From contig JBGPND010000238.1 in NCBI GenBank assembly GCA_041487355.1, forward strand, positions 1 to 7,359: a stretch of 7,359 nucleotides of DNA. The letters run 5' to 3'. The translations under genes and the position numbers were made by a program. The notes below the pieces were generated by a model. It was given only the letters and a program-made list of their open reading frames with translations, did not search any database and had not been told where the DNA came from. This document shows, one piece after another, positions 6,694-7,359 of the stretch (its first letter is position 1; each line of letters opens with the position of its first letter). Source of the DNA: JAMXLO01 sp041487355 (GTDB lineage: Bacteria > Pseudomonadota > Alphaproteobacteria > Acetobacterales > Acetobacteraceae).

Positions 6694-6891
6694 ATGGTCA
6701 GGAAACCGAGAACGCCACCGGAGGCTTTCACCAACTATGAAAACCTCCTCTACCTCTTGACTGAACTTGAGCTGGTCGTTGAGTCAGGCACGATCAACTG
6801 GTCCGCACCCTCTGCGGCCGCGGTATGGCGGCGGCTGGATCAGCTAACCGCAACGATGCACCTGCTGGTAACCAGGATCGAGAACAAGTGA
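6694..6891 (+). CDS. Small hypothetical protein, 65 residues
   Basis: I do not recognise this protein. Its composition looks coding: a basic, Pro-rich start (MVRKPRTPPEAF), then two probable helices at ~12-30 (NYENLLYLLTELELVVE) and ~39-63 (AAAVWRRLDQLTATMHLLVTRIE) joined by a short SGTINWS turn. This suggests a small helical-hairpin protein in the cytoplasm. It has no signal peptide, Cys pair or DNA-binding motif that I can see. No Shine-Dalgarno precedes ATG 6694; the strong one nearby serves GTG 6652 in the same frame, 12 codons and one TGA upstream. Translation may therefore depend on re-initiation, or this may be the larger part of a gene interrupted by a nonsense mutation. No neighbour hints at a role. 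Confidence 0.45.
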   Translation: MVRKPRTPPEAFTNYENLLYLLTELELVVESGTINWSAPSAAAVWRRLDQLTATMHLLVTRIENK

Positions 6892-6943
6892 GCAGGCTGG
6901 AGACGCACCGCCGCACGCGCGGCCAGGTTTCCAGCCAAGCAAG

Positions 6944-6957
6944 TTGATCCAGATCAA
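6944..6957 (+). promoter_or_regulatory. FNR/FixK-type operator
   Basis: TTGATCCAGATCAA is a perfect match to the TTGAT-N4-ATCAA dyad bound by FNR and FixK regulators, which activate genes under low oxygen. Activating sites usually centre near -41, so a transcript reading rightwards would start close to 6992. I see no clear -10 box there and no well-supported gene downstream inside the window; the nearest candidate is the short ORF at 7164. The palindrome is symmetric and could also act leftwards, but no minus-strand gene lies in range. Confidence 0.7.
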
Positions 6958-7163
6958 TGCGATCGTGGCGACTTTGGCCGCTTCAGGGTTCAAGACGCCG
7001 ATGCTCGCTGCTAGCCACTCCGCAAAGCTTGCGGACGGCATCGGTGTTCCTCGCGATGCCAAGACTATCGATCAGGCCAGGCCATTGCCAGGGAAACGAA
7101 TGAGGCAGATGGTCTCAAGCATCCCCTCATTTTTACCCCATGATTCCAAAGGAGTAGAATAGA

Positions 7164-7229
7164 ATGCTGAGCGGTCGCAGCCCGCCTTGGCCAAGCGTGG
7201 CAAGTCGAGTGGGCCGCCCGGGGGAGTGA
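7164..7229 (+). CDS. Very short ORF with good ribosome-binding site, 21 residues
   Basis: GGAG (7151-7154, within AAAGGAG) lies nine bases before ATG 7164, a good translation start. The frame closes after 21 codons (MLSGRSPPWPSVASRVGRPG and a final Glu). The peptide is Pro-, Ser- and Arg-rich and matches nothing I know. It may be a leader peptide, a real microprotein, or the stump of a gene whose body was lost by frameshift. It lies ~170 bases downstream of the start predicted from the FixK box, so it could be the oxygen-regulated product, though this is weak inference. Confidence 0.25.
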   Translation: MLSGRSPPWPSVASRVGRPGE

Positions 7230-7317
7230 CACCGCCCGCTACGAACAACAACGAGTATCCTGGAGAGTCATACCAACCGCCGTTGCTGCTGACTCTTGTC
7301 GCCGCTCCCTCGCCGTC

Positions 7318-7340
7318 ATGGCCGGGCTTGTCCCGGCCAT
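7318..7340. repeat. Palindromic intergenic repeat of a type I associate with Rhizobiales
   Basis: A perfect nine-base inverted repeat, ATGGCCGGG (7318-7326) and CCCGGCCAT (7332-7340), surrounds the loop CTTGT. From memory, this unit (GTCATGGCCGGGCTTGTCCC and onward) is scattered many times between genes in Bradyrhizobium, Rhodopseudomonas and Afipia. As RNA it would form a stable hairpin and could end or stabilise transcripts. Only one copy is in this window, so its repeat nature here rests on memory. Confidence 0.6.
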
Positions 7341-7359
7341 CAGTGGTGGCACCGTGCCA

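Larger units (their letters stand above)
6892..7317. other. Gene-poor stretch with regulatory signals
   Basis: Apart from the FixK/FNR box and the short ORF at 7164, I find no supported gene. A plus frame ending at 7162 could start at ATG 7001 (53 codons, MLAASHSAKLADG...), but it lacks a Shine-Dalgarno and a recognisable family; its longer form starts inside the FixK box. The stretch may be the promoter and leader of a gene that has since decayed. Confidence 0.4.

Noticed and set aside
6910..6923. Small inverted repeat GCCGC/GCGGC behind the 65-residue ORF as a terminator
   Set aside because: The stem is only five base pairs, without a T-run.
1..7359. CRISPR array, toxin-antitoxin pair, phage or defence genes
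   Set aside because: No regularly spaced repeats, no recognisable Cas, toxin, integrase or defence domain were found in any frame.

Overview
The window looks alphaproteobacterial, high in GC and mosaic. Its left edge (2-1398) carries conserved housekeeping genes: the 3' part of a compact RNase E/G-family gene, yacG, and a complete tRNA-Phe(GAA) gene. From memory of the protein families, the short RNase E/G followed by yacG and tRNA-Phe resembles Rhodospirillales/Acetobacteraceae. The right edge carries a perfect FNR/FixK box and a palindrome of a kind I associate with intergenic repeats of Bradyrhizobium, Rhodopseudomonas and Afipia. No search was run, so the taxonomy is tentative. The layout fits a core block ending at a tRNA gene, followed by accessory or transferred DNA.

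From 1399 to about 1884 the DNA is degraded. It has no intact gene, but it holds the last ~85 codons of an IS1634-like transposase on the minus strand. At about 1884/1885 this remnant is joined directly to the interior of an arylsulfatase gene. The sulfatase keeps ~498 C-terminal codons but has lost its N-terminus and the formylglycine active-site motif, so it is a pseudogene. Behind it on the same strand lie a small four-helix membrane protein (3484-3936) and a signal-peptide-bearing protein that is probably an outer-membrane beta-barrel (3955-4857). The three look like one operon for handling sulfate esters in the periplasm, with the enzyme now broken.

A convergent gene (6081-5053, minus) encodes a Tat-exported HAD-superfamily phosphatase, also predicted to be periplasmic. 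The last ~1.3 kb is poor in genes. It holds a 570-base stretch with no convincing gene, a plausible 65-residue ORF preceded by a strong ribosome-binding site and an in-frame TGA, the FixK/FNR box, a well-placed Shine-Dalgarno in front of only 21 codons, and the palindromic repeat at the right edge.

I see no CRISPR array, phage gene, defence system or other clearly new multi-gene system. The most interesting points are the tRNA-linked island edge, the IS/sulfatase deletion junction, and the unexplained regulatory signals in the right-hand region.
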